From NCBI RefSeq assembly GCF_000143415.4, contig NW_003314273.1, positions 1,642,052 to 1,706,051 on the forward strand: DNA of 64,000 bases, in the 5' to 3' direction. Both the position numbers and the translations under genes were made by a program. A model generated the notes under the pieces. It saw only the letters and a list, made by a program, of their open reading frames with translations. It searched no databases and was not told where the DNA came from. Shown piece by piece: positions 11,818 through 23,898 of this stretch. Every line of letters starts with the position of its first letter. The first letter of the stretch is position 1. The DNA comes from Selaginella moellendorffii (taxonomy: Eukaryota; Streptophyta; Lycopodiopsida; Selaginellales; Selaginellaceae).

Positions 11818-12945
11818 TGTAAGGAACCAACTCGCCGAGGTGTCGTAGGCTAAAGGAACCCCGAAAGCATGACCAAAATGACAAAGAGTTCATCGGATTG
11901 GACCAAGTTGAAGATCGAGTCCAAGACCGACTCGGAGACCGAGTTCAAGATAGAGTCCGGAATCGAGTCCGAGGCCGACTCGGGGACCGAGTTCGAGACC
12001 GAGTTCGAGACGGAGTCCAAGATCCGAAACCGGGTCCAAGACCGAGTCCGAGGTCGGGTCCGAGATCGGGTCCGAGATCGAGTCTGAGATCGAGTCCGAG
12101 ACCGAATCCGAAGTCGGATCCGAAATCGAGTCCGAGATCGAGCCAGAGACTAAGTCCAAATACTAATACGGGTCAAAGGGTGAAAGCCCAAAACGTGCGT
12201 CTCCCAGGGGGGGGGGGGGCGGGGCTGTAGGGGGTTCCAAAAGTATAGTAGGGATAGTGAGGTCAGGGAACCAATTTTGAAGGGGCTCTCCAGTGGGGCT
12301 CCCAAACCGACTTGAGGTTGAGATTGGGACCAAGGGGCCTTGGGTGGGAGTGAGCATGGACTTGGTTGGTGCCGGAGGGGCCATCCAAGGAAGTGCTCAA
12401 GAGCAGCTCCCACTCCCGAAAGGGAAACCGATTGCGGTGCTCCCGGCTCAGGTGGAGTGGTGCCCCACTTGAATACCACGCGGCTTATTGGTCCTCACCC
12501 TTCCTAGGGGCTTGGGCCTTCCTTCGGGATAGAAGTGGGGGGGTAGAGGTACCCATACCGGGCCGCTAGGCCACGGTGTTTCGCCCCGGTGTCCCGAAGC
12601 AAGTGTTGCACTCAAGACTTGGGATTTAGAGGGTCCCATGATCAAGTCTTGTGGTACCAAGGGATGTTAGGAACCTGGAAGCTTGGTGTGCTTGGTTGCT
12701 TGTGCTTGCGGGGAGTGTAGCCGAACCTTAAGTCCAGTCTAACCCGGGGAGGGGGATTGGGAGTGATTTGGGAATCCGTGGATGGATGGCTAACACTCCG
12801 TTGCTCGTGCAGTGAGTAGCTGAAACCAAGTAGGAGCTGGTACCATAGGCGAGAACCTTGGCAAGGGAACTTAGCAAAAGCCGTAGTGTTGGACGGATAG
12901 ACGAGGTAAGCTGGCAAATTGGAAAGGAAAAATTTGTAGCTTACA
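11818..12945 (+). repeat. 5' LTR of the family 1 gypsy element
   Basis: 1128 bp, TGTAAGGAACC...GTAGCTTACA. It contains a GAGTCCGAG/GAGACCGAG array at about 11900-12165 and the G-run module with GGTTCCAAAAGTATAGTAGGG at about 12178-12255. The 3' LTR portion (15494-16325) is nearly identical, so the insertion is recent relative to its host. Confidence 0.92.
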
Positions 12946-12948
12946 ATT

Positions 12949-12960
12949 TGGTATCGGAGC
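12949..12960 (+). promoter_or_regulatory. Primer-binding site, initiator tRNA-Met type
   Basis: TGGTATCGGAGC lies three bases after the LTR end. Plant LTR elements typically use TGGTATCAGAGC, complementary to the 3' end of initiator tRNA-Met; one base differs here. The same word, reversed, sits next to the family 2 LTR at 23884-23895. Confidence 0.85.
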
Positions 12961-13004
12961 CTTTTCCTCAGTTCTAGCAAAGGATAGAGGCGGATTGCTG
13001 GGAG

Positions 13005-14280
13005 ATGGCAAGGGCAGGGCGTAAGCGAACCTAGGCGGAGATGGAACCTCCGCCAGAGCTGGAGCCTCCGGTCGAACAAGAGGCTATGGATGAGGAATCT
13101 TTGCATGAGGAGGACTCCAGTGAGGAAACTTCCAAACAGGAGTCCGGTGGTGAGGTTCGGTCATCCAAGGCTCGATTGGACGTTCTAGAAGGACAATTGG
13201 CGCAGACCAATGCCCTGCTAGAGACTCTCGTACGCAAGCTAAAGCGTGACGAGAAGCGGAAGAAAAAGCGAAAGACTGTGGATGCTGGCAGCGCAGAAGG
13301 TGCGGAGCCTTCGGCAGGGACTGAGGCAAAACCAGACAAGGTCGAACAGACCGAAGTGGAATCAGTCCCTCAGGCAATTCCTAAGTACAAACCAAAGCCC
13401 CCACCGGTCTTCAAGGGAGTGAACGACTATAAGGTGGTGGAGGATTGGTTTTACGATATGGAGGACTACTTTCGAGCGTTGCGGTTACCGAGCTCGGAGA
13501 AGGTCCCATGTGCAAAACCGTACTTGGCAGATAATGCCAAGTCTTGGTGGAGAACGACGGAGGCCAACGAAGGACCGGTGGCCACTTGGGACATAATGAA
13601 GGCGAGGATCCGTGCAACATACGTTCCTCTGAATGCCACTCTGCATATGAGAGATGAGCTGAGTAGGTTGAAGCAGACTGGAACCATCCAGGAATATGTG
13701 AATGGGTTCATGGCAAAGAGGATACTTGTCACGGACATGGGGGATATGGATGCGTTCTATGCCTTCATATCGGGTTTGCAAACCTGAGCTCGCGGTGAGG
13801 TGATGCGCTGGAACCCGACCAACTACAAGGAAGCGTTGGATGCAGCCATCAAGGTGCATTTCAATGATAACCTGCGAAAGGGGAACACGACGAGGTCGGG
13901 ATCCACGTTTAGGAAAGTGGCCAAACCAAGGGGAACGTATAGCACGGGGAAATTCAAGAAGAGTTTATCTAAGAATGAGTTCTCAGGGTTTCGGAAAGGC
14001 AAATCCGGTGGCCAGCGAGCGAGTACGTGGGGGAGTCAAGCGAAAAGAGACAAACCCACGGATAAGAAGGTCAAGTCGTATAGCAGCGTGGGAAACAACG
14101 TATGCTACAACTGCGGTGAAGCGGGACACTTTTCAAGGGAATGTCCCTACCCGAAGAAGGCTAGAGCCAATATGGCCATCAAGTCGGGTGAAGTCCAAAC
14201 TGAGGTATGTGATCCAGTCCCTAACTCAAAGTTACTCATTACACGAGCAACTTTGGTAGAGAGTCGCTCGCGACATCTAC
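13005..14280 (+). pseudogene. gag: gag polyprotein (capsid plus CCHC zinc knuckle)
   Basis: Capsid/nucleocapsid precursor that packages retrotransposon RNA. The frame from ATG 13005 meets TAG at 13032 and reopens at ATG 13041 (acidic, proline-rich start). A retrotransposon gag domain follows (PPPVFKGVNDYKVVEDW, NAKSWWR, MKARIRATYVP, EYVNGFMAK). A TGA in GLQT-ARGEV (about 13786) breaks it where a Trp is usual in this family. The frame continues to a CX2CX4HX4C knuckle, CYNCGEAGHFSREC, at 14104-14145. All the breaks are transitions typical of methylated, silenced elements. With the internal deletion further on, the element cannot be autonomous. Confidence 0.88.
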
Positions 14281-15497
14281 TAACCCTCTGAGGGAAGCTC
14301 GGAGGTAGCTTTGTTAAGATCCTTATTGACACGGGTGCTTTGGATAATTTTGTGGTTGTAGACATAGTCTGGCAAGCCGGACTAACGGTGCAGTGGCTAG
14401 GCGAACCAAGGACCATAGAGTTTGTTCAAGGTAGCCAAAGCACCGATGAGGTACTTCGACAAGCGAGAGTCGAAGTAGGGACATGGAAAGTAGACATGGA
14501 TTTCACCGTGTTGGACATGGTGGGATTTGACGTAATCTTCGGAATGGATTGGTTCAATCGGTTTGTGGTAGCCCTGCATGGACAAGGTAGGAACCTTGTG
14601 GTACTGGCAAATGCCCAAGGAAGAAGATCTAGGGTGGAGGCCCAGGATCTAAAGGTAGGGCAAAGCAAGGCCAAAGATTCTTGCCTAAACCTGGTGTCCA
14701 CAAGAGGACAACTCACTAAAGGAACTAAGGCAGCCTTTCTATGCTTACTCTCGGTGAAGAGTGACAAAAAGACAGGAACGGAAAAAGTACCTTTAGTGAT
14801 CCAGTGGGTGTTGGACCAATTCCAAGATACCATGCCGGAGGAGTTACCGGCGGGGTTACCCCCCGCACGACCGATAGAACATAAGATTGAGTTGGTCAAG
14901 GGTGCTGAGGCGGTGGTTCATCCCCCCCTATCGTTTGAACGAAAAAGAACTCAAAGAGCTCAAGTGCCAACTAGAGGAGTTGGTGGACAAAGGGTATGTT
15001 AGGTTGAGCAAGTCGCCGTATGGGGCACAGGTGCTATTTGTGAAAAAAAAAGATGGATCTATGCGCATTTGCATAGATTACCAGTTGCTCAACAAGTATA
15101 CAAAGAAGAACAAGTACCCTTTGCCAAGGATTGAGGACCTGTTCAATAGGTTGGGAAAGGCAAAATACTTCTTGAGGATTGACCTAAGGTCAGAATACTA
15201 CCAAATCAGGGTAGCTGAGGAAGATGTCGAGAAGACAACCTGTCGAACGAGGTATGGGAGCTTTGAGTTTCTGGTGATGCCCTTTGGGCTGTGCAATGCA
15301 CCGGCAACGCTTTCGGCGTTGATGAACCACATCTTTGTACTCTATCTGGATCACTTCGTGGTCGTCTTTATCGACGACATCCTGATCTATAGCGAGACGC
15401 TAAAGGAGCATGCCGAACACTTGACAAAGGTGTTTGAGAAACTAAGGGAACACAAACTGTATGTTAAAGAGAGCAAATGTGACTTTGCTCAACAAGT
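14281..15497 (+). pseudogene. pol: pol fragment: aspartic protease and N-terminal half of reverse transcriptase
   Basis: After a TGA at 14289, the protease motif LIDTGALDNF (14320-14350) and downstream fold (FDVIFGMDWF) are clear. The Ty3/gypsy linker ([17 protein letters not shown]) leads to a run of seven C at 14922-14928. One C too many shifts the frame between the two open reading frames there. RT follows: [39 protein letters not shown], then the catalytic [11 protein letters not shown] near 15370. The frame ends after CDFAQQ, where the sequence switches into the LTR. The palm domain is cut short, and RNase H and integrase are absent. Confidence 0.9.
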
Positions 15498-16325
15498 CGG
15501 ATCTGAAATCGAGTCCGAGATCGAGCCAGAGACTAAGTCCAAATACTAATACGGGTCAAGGGGTGAAAGCCCAAAGCGTGCGTCTCCCAGGGGGGGGGGG
15601 GCTACAGGGGGTTCCAAAAGTATATTAGGGATAGTGAGGTCCAGGAACCAGTTTTGAAGGGGCTCTCCAGTGGGGCTCCCAAACCGACTTGAGGTTGAGA
15701 CTAGGACCAAGGGGCCTTGGGTGGGAGTGAGCATGGACTTGGTTGGTGCCGGAGGGGCCATCCAAGGAAGTGCTCAAGAGCAGCTCCCACTCCCGAAAGG
15801 GAAACCGATTGCAGTGCTCCCGGCTCAGGTGGAGTGGTGCCCCACTTGAGTACCACGCGGCTCATTGGTCCTCGCCCTTCCTAGGGGCTTGGGCCTTCCT
15901 TTGGGATAGAAGTGGGGGGGTAGAGGTACCCATACTGGGCCGCTAGGCCGCGGTGTTTCGCCCCGGTGTCCCGAAGCAAGTGTTGCACTCAAGACTTGGG
16001 ATTTAGAGGGTCCCATGATCAAGTCTTGTGGTACCAAGGGATGTTAGGAACCTGGAAGCTTGGTGTGCTTGGTTGCTTGTGCTTGCGGGGAGTGTAGCTG
16101 AACCTTAAGTCCAGTCTAACCCGGGGAGGGGGATTGGGAGTGATTTGGGAATCCGTGGATGGATGGCTAACACTCCGTTGCTCGTGCAGTGAGTAGCTGA
16201 AACCAAGTAGGAGCTGGTACCATAGGCGAGAACCTTGGCAAGGGAACTTAGCAAAAGCCAAGGTAGTGTTGGACGGATAGACGAGGTAAGCTGGCAAATT
16301 GGAAAGGAAAAATTTGTGGCTTACA
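15494..16325 (+). repeat. 3' LTR remnant of the family 1 gypsy element
   Basis: It corresponds to about 12110-12945 of the 5' LTR, from GTCGGATCYGAAATCGAG to GGCTTACA. The first 290 bp of the LTR are missing because of the pol-to-LTR deletion. Confidence 0.92.
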
Positions 16326-16330
16326 CATAT

Positions 16331-18049
16331 GGTCTAATATGGATAATTCCACATTTTAGACTTTTCATGGCATCACAATCATTAATCTCAAGCACCCACT
16401 TGATTCTCCACTCCCAACTCGCATAACCACCCTTGGTTATGCCCTTCGATACCTATGGTTCGGTTCCATCCCTTTACTACTTTGCTTTTTGGCCTCATAT
16501 GTTTCCTTCAGTTATTCTCTTTCAAACTAGGAGGATAGCTTTGCACTTTTTACCATACCTTAACAAATATTCATAGGGATGAACCTACCCAATAGCCTAG
16601 GGAGTGGTTCCTTAATTCAGGTATGCTCACTTTGTAATCCCACGCATTGGGATTAACGTTGCTACTTATGGGCCTTTATATGCCCATCATTACGTTGCCA
16701 AAATCCCTTTTTGGCTTTGGCCACTTCGGGTAGAGAGATTTTTCCCATCTTTGCAACCTTGGACGTTTGGATAGCACCTTCTATCCATCATTCACTAGGG
16801 ATTTTGTCCCTTGGGCCTTATTCATTGCCCTTTTAACACAAACACCACCTCTTGGTGTTCTAGAGTGCTTGGGTGTCCTAATGATAACCTTTTTGACAAT
16901 GAGCATTCCCTTTATGACATTGACTTACTATATCGCAACATAAACAATTTATCCCCCATAAGGGTATATCCCCTTTATCCCAATAAAAAGTCTTAGGTAG
17001 TTATCTTTTGCCAGTTTAACCAATTATTTTACACCTTTTTCTTAGTTACGTCATAATTGTCAAGTCCTACAATTCATTACTGGTGCTTCTACACCTCCAT
17101 CATTATTTGGGTCACAACACTCTAACTGCATGCCTTCCAGCTTAGGCTATGCCATTTCCATTTCCATTAGAATTCCTTTAGAAAGGGTTCTCATAAACCC
17201 GCTAACTTGACCTCAAGGCAGCATGCCTTGCCACATTCGGTGTTTCCACACCATCGGCTCCACGAGCCTACCTCTAAGACACTTCTTACTTGTGTTTAGA
17301 TCTTTGCCAAGACCAATATGGTGGTCTCTTATGCCAACTATCCATTAGCACTACATCATCGAGTTTATGCACAACTTTGTGTCAAAGTTGTTTTCTTCCG
17401 GAAAATTCTTTCCCACGACTTTAAACTGGCACATTTTGCCACCCATGAGATACGCACTATTCTCATACTTGGATCTTACGATCCTCCCCATCCTTCATGG
17501 GGCACCATACACCTGAGTCCAAATGCTTTTTCCAATCCCTTAGGACCATTCCTTGACTCTTCTTAAGTCATCCAGCAATTTTGGACTTTGGCAAACTAAT
17601 GACTCGTAATGTCTTATTTTTGAGGTACCAGCTCGCTGGAATACAACTTTATGTATTCATGTCCTACTCATAAGAACCATCTTGCAAGTGTTACTCCAAC
17701 ATTTTATTATTTTCCATTCTCTATAGGCTACCTTTGCCCCTTAGGACTATCTGTCCCTATGATGAGAATGCCGACTCATCCTTTGAGCACACCCCCAACT
17801 CCTTGGGTTTGTTCCAACATTTATAAAAGGTAGCCCCAGCTACCATTTCGAGGACTCGTGTCCTCATCTGTACTTGACCTCTTACTATCATCAATTCCGG
17901 TCTCAAATTCATGACCACCAGCCTCAACTATGCGAAGATAATCTTGTAACTCCTTTATTATTTTGAAGTTTTTATCTTTCTTGTGATCCCAACTATAATT
18001 GTTTATCACAACTACCTTAGCCAATTTGCTGAGTCAACCGCTCATCCAG
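16331..18049 (-). mobile_element. Family 2 interior, second part
   Basis: It continues the interior cut by the gypsy insertion and aligns to about 21918-23643. It ends at GCTCATCC, where about 350 bp (interior end, PBS and LTR start) are missing and LTR sequence resumes (AGGACTTGGGACTTG). The shared word ATCC may mark the deletion junction. No coding frame is seen. Confidence 0.7.
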
Positions 18050-19744
18050 GACTTGGGACTTGCTAGCCCCGAGAATGGCATCCATGCCACTCAACATTTG
18101 CACTTGGTCCAAGTGCTCCACGTGTCCGATCCCATGACCGACACTCAAAGGTACCACCGACATAGCAGCCCGTTACGCTAAGGCCATGCCCAATCACCTT
18201 TGCCACACTGGTAGTCCAATACCACTTGCATTACCGTCTTGGCTCTCCAAGACTAGGCAAACCATCCGTGAGTGGTCATCTCAGATCCACTCCTTAGCAT
18301 CCTTAGGATGCCCACCGACAAGGGGAATAGCCTTCCCCAATATCCCTCTGTTAGTCCCCACTAAGTCCCTTTCTGCCCCTGGCCGTGTTTGCCAACACTG
18401 CCACTGGATCGAGACCCACAGGCCCGACCACTAAGTCCCACGGTCCTCTGGGACTTCCTCACCACACGACTGTGTCCTTGGTCACTACCCCAGAGGACTG
18501 CTCCTCTTCCTTTCCACAGTCTGGGCCTTTGGGACAACATTTCGGAACACCGTGGCCTTACGCGAGCCACCTGGGTACTCTCCTCGCCTTCTGCCCTTGG
18601 GTGCTCTAGCCATGGGCTTAGAGCGGGTTCCGTTGAGCCACACCAAGTATCCAAGTAGGTAGTGCCACCCACACTTGGACTGGGAGCATCGGCCAGTCGA
18701 TCTCCCGGGGGAACTAGAGCCGGCTCTTGAACACTTCACCAAGCTACCCCGCTTGTCGGTCTGTGTTCACTCTAGTCTTGGACTTCCCAGTGGGCAGCTC
18801 ATCACCCAACACTGGGTCCGGCCTTCCTGGGCCAAACTGGCCTTTCCTGGCCAAACTGGCTCCACTGCAGTCCTCCCCCTACTATACTTTTGGAGCTCAC
18901 CAAACCCCCCAGGGTCTGGGAGACGAACGCTTTGGGCTTTCACCCTCTCAGGCTCCGGACTCGGACTCGGACTCGGACTCGGACTCGGACTCGGACTCGG
19001 ACTTGGACTCGGCCTCGGCCTCGGTATCGGCCTCGGTCTCGGTCCCGATCTCGGTCTCGGTCTCGGTCCCGGTCTCGGTCTCGACTTCGGACTCCATCTC
19101 GGACTCCATCTCAGACTCCATCTTGGACTCCATCTCGGGTCCATCTCGGACTCCATTTCGAGTCCATCTCGGACTCCATCTCGGACTCCATCTCGGGTCC
19201 ATCTCGGACTCCATCTCGGACTCCATTTCGGGTCCATCTCGGGTCCACCTCGGACTCCATCTCAGACTCCATCTCGGACTCCATCTCGGGTCCATCTCGG
19301 ACTCCATCTCGGACTCCATCTCGGGTCCATCTCGGACTCCATTTCGGACTCCAACTCGGGTCCATCTCGGACTTCATTTCGGACTCCAACTCGGGTCCAT
19401 CTCGGACTCCACTTCGGACTCCAACTCGGGTCCATCTCGGACTCCACTTCGGACTCCAACTCGAGTCCATCTCGGACTCCACTTCGGACTCCAACTCGAG
19501 TCCATCTCGGACACTTCCACGTGTCATGTGTTGGTCCTTTTGGGTCCCTTTTTGGAGCCTCGCTTTTTGCTCGCTTCGTGCTCGTTCCTCGAGCACTTCG
19601 TTGGGAGTTCCACTCCCGCTCTTGACTTTTCAAGTCGGAGCTTTTGGTCCAAACGTGTTACGCTCGTTTGGCTCTCGCTTCAGCCACTACCACGTGGCGC
19701 CCTTTCCGACTCTACTTTGGGTCCTAGGGATTTTGTGTCTCACA
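18050..19744 (-). repeat. Family 2 LTR, middle of the multimer
   Basis: Almost identical to 23990-25736 and ends TTTTGTGTCTCACA. It carries the GGACTC/GGACTCCATCTC array at about 18955-19510 and the G-run module at about 18880-18955 (C-rich on this strand). Following sequence ACTCCACCACCCATAGACG is the polypurine side of the element when read on the minus strand. Confidence 0.88.
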
Positions 19745-22700
19745 ACTCCACCACCCATAGACGAAGTTTGATGTCCTCATCGAACGGTAAACCATCTTAT
19801 AAAGTAACACCCACATGTGTTACCATTTCCATCCTTGGCACCTAGCCAATATTTGTCAATGGTTTGACATTGAAGGCTCACCATGCCTTCTCCATATTCG
19901 TCAATGGTTTGACATTGAAGGCTCACCATGCCTTTTGCATATTCCTCAATGGTTTGACACCAAAGGCTCACCATGTCTTGCCTATCCTCTAAGGAGGGTA
20001 GTCTCCCCAACTTAGAGACTGATTGGACCACATGTAGTGGTTCTCTCCTTTTATTGGTTTAGTTCTCGCTAAACCCCTTAGAGACCTTTCTCTAAGTCAA
20101 TCCCACTACTCCTTCTCGAGTAAACTCAATTTCCATCTATTGAAGGTTTGCACCTTGGAACTTTTACTCTTTTGACTTTTGGAAGTCAATTTCTTAGGTG
20201 TCTCTAACACCTTGCATTGCACAGATTGTGCAACTCCACTTCCCCATCCTAGGAAGTTCATTACTTGAGGGCACCATCATCCTCTCTTCTATTTTGTGCC
20301 ACTTTGGGCACTAAGTTCCATTTATCATACTTTGTGCTAGGGCTGTCCATGGCCCTATCATTTGGCTACCTTACCGCTCCCTTCCTTGGAGCTTCCACTT
20401 TCGCCAAATCGGAGCAATTCGGAATCCATCCTTGGAAATACACTTTCTTTCCCGCAATTTGTTAGCGTCCAACACATTAGTGTTCCTCGCCTAACTTTGT
20501 CACTTGGATTCCTTCCAAGGGATTCCACGGCCCTATCTTGGCCACTCATCTTTTGCTCCTATCCGTTGATTGTTGCACCAAGCAACATCAAATCTCTACC
20601 TCCCTCCTTGAGGTATTCTTTTGATTCCATAGCAAAGGCTCTGCTTTGCCAAGACTAGGGTGTTCACCCCTAGTAAGTCTCTTTTAACATCTTCTGCTGT
20701 GGGCTTTATCCACGGCCCAACTTTGTGACCCTCCCATGGGTCTCTTTAGAGACTACTTTCCTTGGACACACTATGCCATCGCAATGACATAACTCATTTC
20801 CCTAAGGTGCTTTTCCCACTTAGTCACCTTGACCAAGCCACACCATCATCAATAGTTCAAATCAACACTTTGAACTAGGAACCTTATTCCTTATCCCAAA
20901 CAAGGACCTTGTCCTTATTTAACCACAAGATCACCTAGTGATCTCACCTCGGCACCTTAACAGGTTTGCCAATAGGTACTAGGTCTTCCAGACCTTTAAC
21001 TTGTTAACTACGACCCCGGGGGCATCCCCCACACTTGGCGGTGCGCCCAAGCCAGCCCTTCCGGCCAAGGGTCCATAGCAACTGAGATTAGGTGTCCCCA
21101 TCTCACTCACCACGTCCTTGGTGCCACTTGCACCAAAGCGTTCAAGTTAGATATGCCGAGCTTTCACACTAAGCAATCTAACCGTGCATCATGACTCTGA
21201 GGCATCCCTCACTTGGCGGTGTGCCCAAACCAGTCTCCCCACTGAGAGTCCATGACCACCGAAATATGAGTGTCCTCATATTCCAAACCATCACCACGCC
21301 CTAGTGATTTGGGACTCGAACCCAAGCACTAGAGGGTTGGGACTCGAACCCAACCTCCGTATATGCATCTACGGACGGCATCACACAAGATGCCTGGCGT
21401 GACTCCCCACGCCGGTGCACCAACCTATTTTTAAAGCGCGCTACAGATCACAGCTTAGGAACCTAGTTCCTCCACACTGCCAAGTCCTCTCACTTGACAT
21501 GTCTGTGATCATGCATGGACTCCTCCATGCTCGGCCCCATGGCCCACCCTTTTTGAAGTTATCACCTTCAACTAGGGTCTTTGTTCCCCCGACGTGCCAA
21601 TCTCACTTGGCAAGTCCTCCGACCATTGTAACATGGTTCCTGCATAAGCGTGAAAGTCCTTGACCATCGACTTTCGTTCAAAGCCCTCTCTTTGAACACT
21701 CGGGAACTACTTCCCTAACCTTGATAACCTTGCCTCATGGCAAGCTTCAAGACCACGCTTCTGCTGCGCCACTCTCATTTCGCGCGTTCCATGAACCATT
21801 TACACTTGGCCTTTCTAGGTACTATACTACCTAGAATCGTCTTTGGGAACCTTGAAGGAACTCTGTCCCTTAGCTTGCTAAGGCCTCCCCTTTCGCAAGC
21901 TTTATAGTTGCCATATAGTCTAACATGGACAATTCCATATTTTAGACTCTCCATGGCATCACGGTTGCTAGCAACAACATCCTCGAGCACCCTCTTGATT
22001 CTCCACTCCCAACTTTCATAACCACTGTTGGATATGCCCTTTGATTTCTATGGTTCAGTTCCATCCCAATATTACTTGCCTTTGGCTTCACACCTTTCCT
22101 TCGGTCATTCTCCTCCAGATCAGGAGGATAGCTTTGCACTTTCTATCATGCCTTAGCAAGTATTCTTAGGGATGAACCTACCCAATAGCCCAGGGAGTGG
22201 TTCCTCAATCCGGGTATGCTCACCTTATAATCCCACACACTGGGATTACATTGTTGCTTATGGGACTTTACATGCCCATCACTAGCCTTGTCAAAAATTC
22301 CATTTTTGGCTTTGTCCAACTCGGGTAGACAGTCCTCTCCTGTCTCCGCAACCTTGGACATTTGGATAGCACCTTCTATCCATCATTTGCTAGGGACTTA
22401 GTCCCTTGGGCTTTATCCATTGCCCTCGCGACATCAAACACCACCTTCTAGTGTTCTAGAGTGTTCGGGTGTCCCAATGATGGCTTTCTTGATAATGAGT
22501 ATTTCCTTTTATGACATTGACTTACTATATCGCAACATAAGCAACTTATCCCCCGCAAGGGTATATCCGACTTCCCTATGCTATTAAGAAGTCTTGGGTA
22601 GCTACCTTCTACCCGTTTAACCAATTATTTTGCACCTCTTGCTTAGTTGCCTCATAGTTGTCAAGTCTTACAACTCATTGCTTGGTGCTTCCACACCTCC

Positions 22701-23898
22701 ATCATTATCTGGGTCACCACACTCCAACTGCATGCTCTGCAGCTTAGGCTATGCCATTCCCATTTCCATTGGGATTCCTTTGGCAAGGGGTTCTCATGAA
22801 CCCACCAACATAGCCTCAAGGTATCACACCTTGGCACATTTGGTGTCTCCACACCATCGGCTCCACGAGCCTACCTCTAGGACACTTCCCCTTCGTGTTT
22901 AAGTCTTTGCCAAGACCAACACCGCTCTTTCTCATGCCAACCATCCGTTAGCACTGCACCATAGAGGTCACACACAACTTTGTGTCAAAGTTGTTTTCTT
23001 CTGGGAACACCTTTCCCATAACTTTAGCATGGCACATTTTGCCATCGATGAGATACCCTCTGTTCTCATCCTTGGATCCTATGATCCCCCCCCATCCTTT
23101 GTGGGGTACAACACACCTCAGTCCAAATGCTTCAATCAGTCATTTTAGGACCTTTCCTTGACTCTACTTGAGTCACCCAGCAGTTTTGGACTTGGTTCAT
23201 CCACAGACCCGTAAGGTCCCACTTGTGAGGCAGTAGCTCACTGGAATACACTTCTTGCATTCCTGTCCTACTCAGAAGGACTATTTTCACAAGTGTTACT
23301 CTGACACTTGTTTTTGTTCTCTGGGGCAACCTCTGCCCCTTAGGACTACTTGTCCATGTGATGAGAATACCAACTCATCTCTAAGTACACCCCCCAACTC
23401 CTTGGGTTGTTCCAGCATTTATTAAAGGTAGCCCTGGCTACCATTTCAAGGACTTGAGTCCTCTTCCGTACTTGACCTCTCACGGTTATCCATTCCGGTC
23501 TCACCTTCATGAGCACCATCCTCAACCATGTGAGGATAAACTTGTGACTCCTTTATTGTTTTGGAGTTTACATCTTTCCCGTGATCCCAACTTTAGTTGT
23601 TTACCACAACAACCTTAGCCAATTTGCTGAGACAAATGCTCATCCGGATCACATCCTCAACTCAATGAGGAAAACCTTGCACTGTTCCCAAGATCCCAAA
23701 GTCGTTCCATTATTGGCCCTTTTCTATCCACCACCTCGTTTACATGTTCACACATGAACTGTAATGGAGAGCCATGTCTTCCCGACTTGCTACTCCTCAA
23801 GGATAGGCCCACTCCTCGGACCTTCCGTTGCCAACACCAGTGGTGATATACTTGGGCACCAATAAAAGTCGAACTAAGGAACAGCTCCGATACCAAAT
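19745..23898 (-). mobile_element. Interior of the youngest family 2 element (no coding capacity seen)
   Basis: 4.15 kb between two near-identical LTRs, with PBS GGTATCGGAGC-type sequence at its right end (minus-strand sense). The longest minus-strand frames are about 60-100 codons with no retroviral motif. Lack of gag and pol in a retrotransposon of this size fits a large non-autonomous element (LARD-type) mobilised by a relative. Its PBS spacing (LTR, ATT, then TGGTATCGGAGC) equals that of family 1, which could be the helper. Two T-arm-like hairpins lie near 21305-21355. Confidence 0.75.
23884..23895 (-). promoter_or_regulatory. Primer-binding site of the family 2 element
   Basis: The reverse complement reads TGGTATCGGAGC and starts three bases after the LTR end (minus-strand sense). 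This fixes the element orientation as minus. Confidence 0.85.

Larger units (their letters stand above)
11818..16325 (+). mobile_element. Family 1 Ty3/gypsy retrotransposon, internally deleted
   Basis: Order: 5' LTR, PBS, gag with zinc knuckle, protease, partial reverse transcriptase, then a jump into the last 830 bp of the 3' LTR. RNase H and integrase are missing. The element is flanked by an exact 5-bp duplication, CATAT (11813-11817 and 16326-16330). The empty target is present in the paralogous interior near 21910 (gccatatagtctaac). The deletion joins pol to LTR through the shared word AAGTCGG (15494-15500), consistent with microhomology-mediated loss. Confidence 0.92.

Noticed and set aside
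18060-18100. GGCATCCATGCC in family 2 LTRs as a member of the 22-bp palindrome family
   Set aside because: Only 14 bp, different centre and spacing, fixed position in all LTR copies; similarity to the outer arms is probably chance.
21300-21425. A complete tRNA gene
   Set aside because: Only T-arm-like hairpins are visible; I could not fold acceptor, D and anticodon arms around either.
19745-23898. Short minus-strand frames (60-100 codons) as gag or pol of family 2
   Set aside because: No capsid, CCHC, DTG, RT or integrase motif in any frame; the interior looks non-coding.
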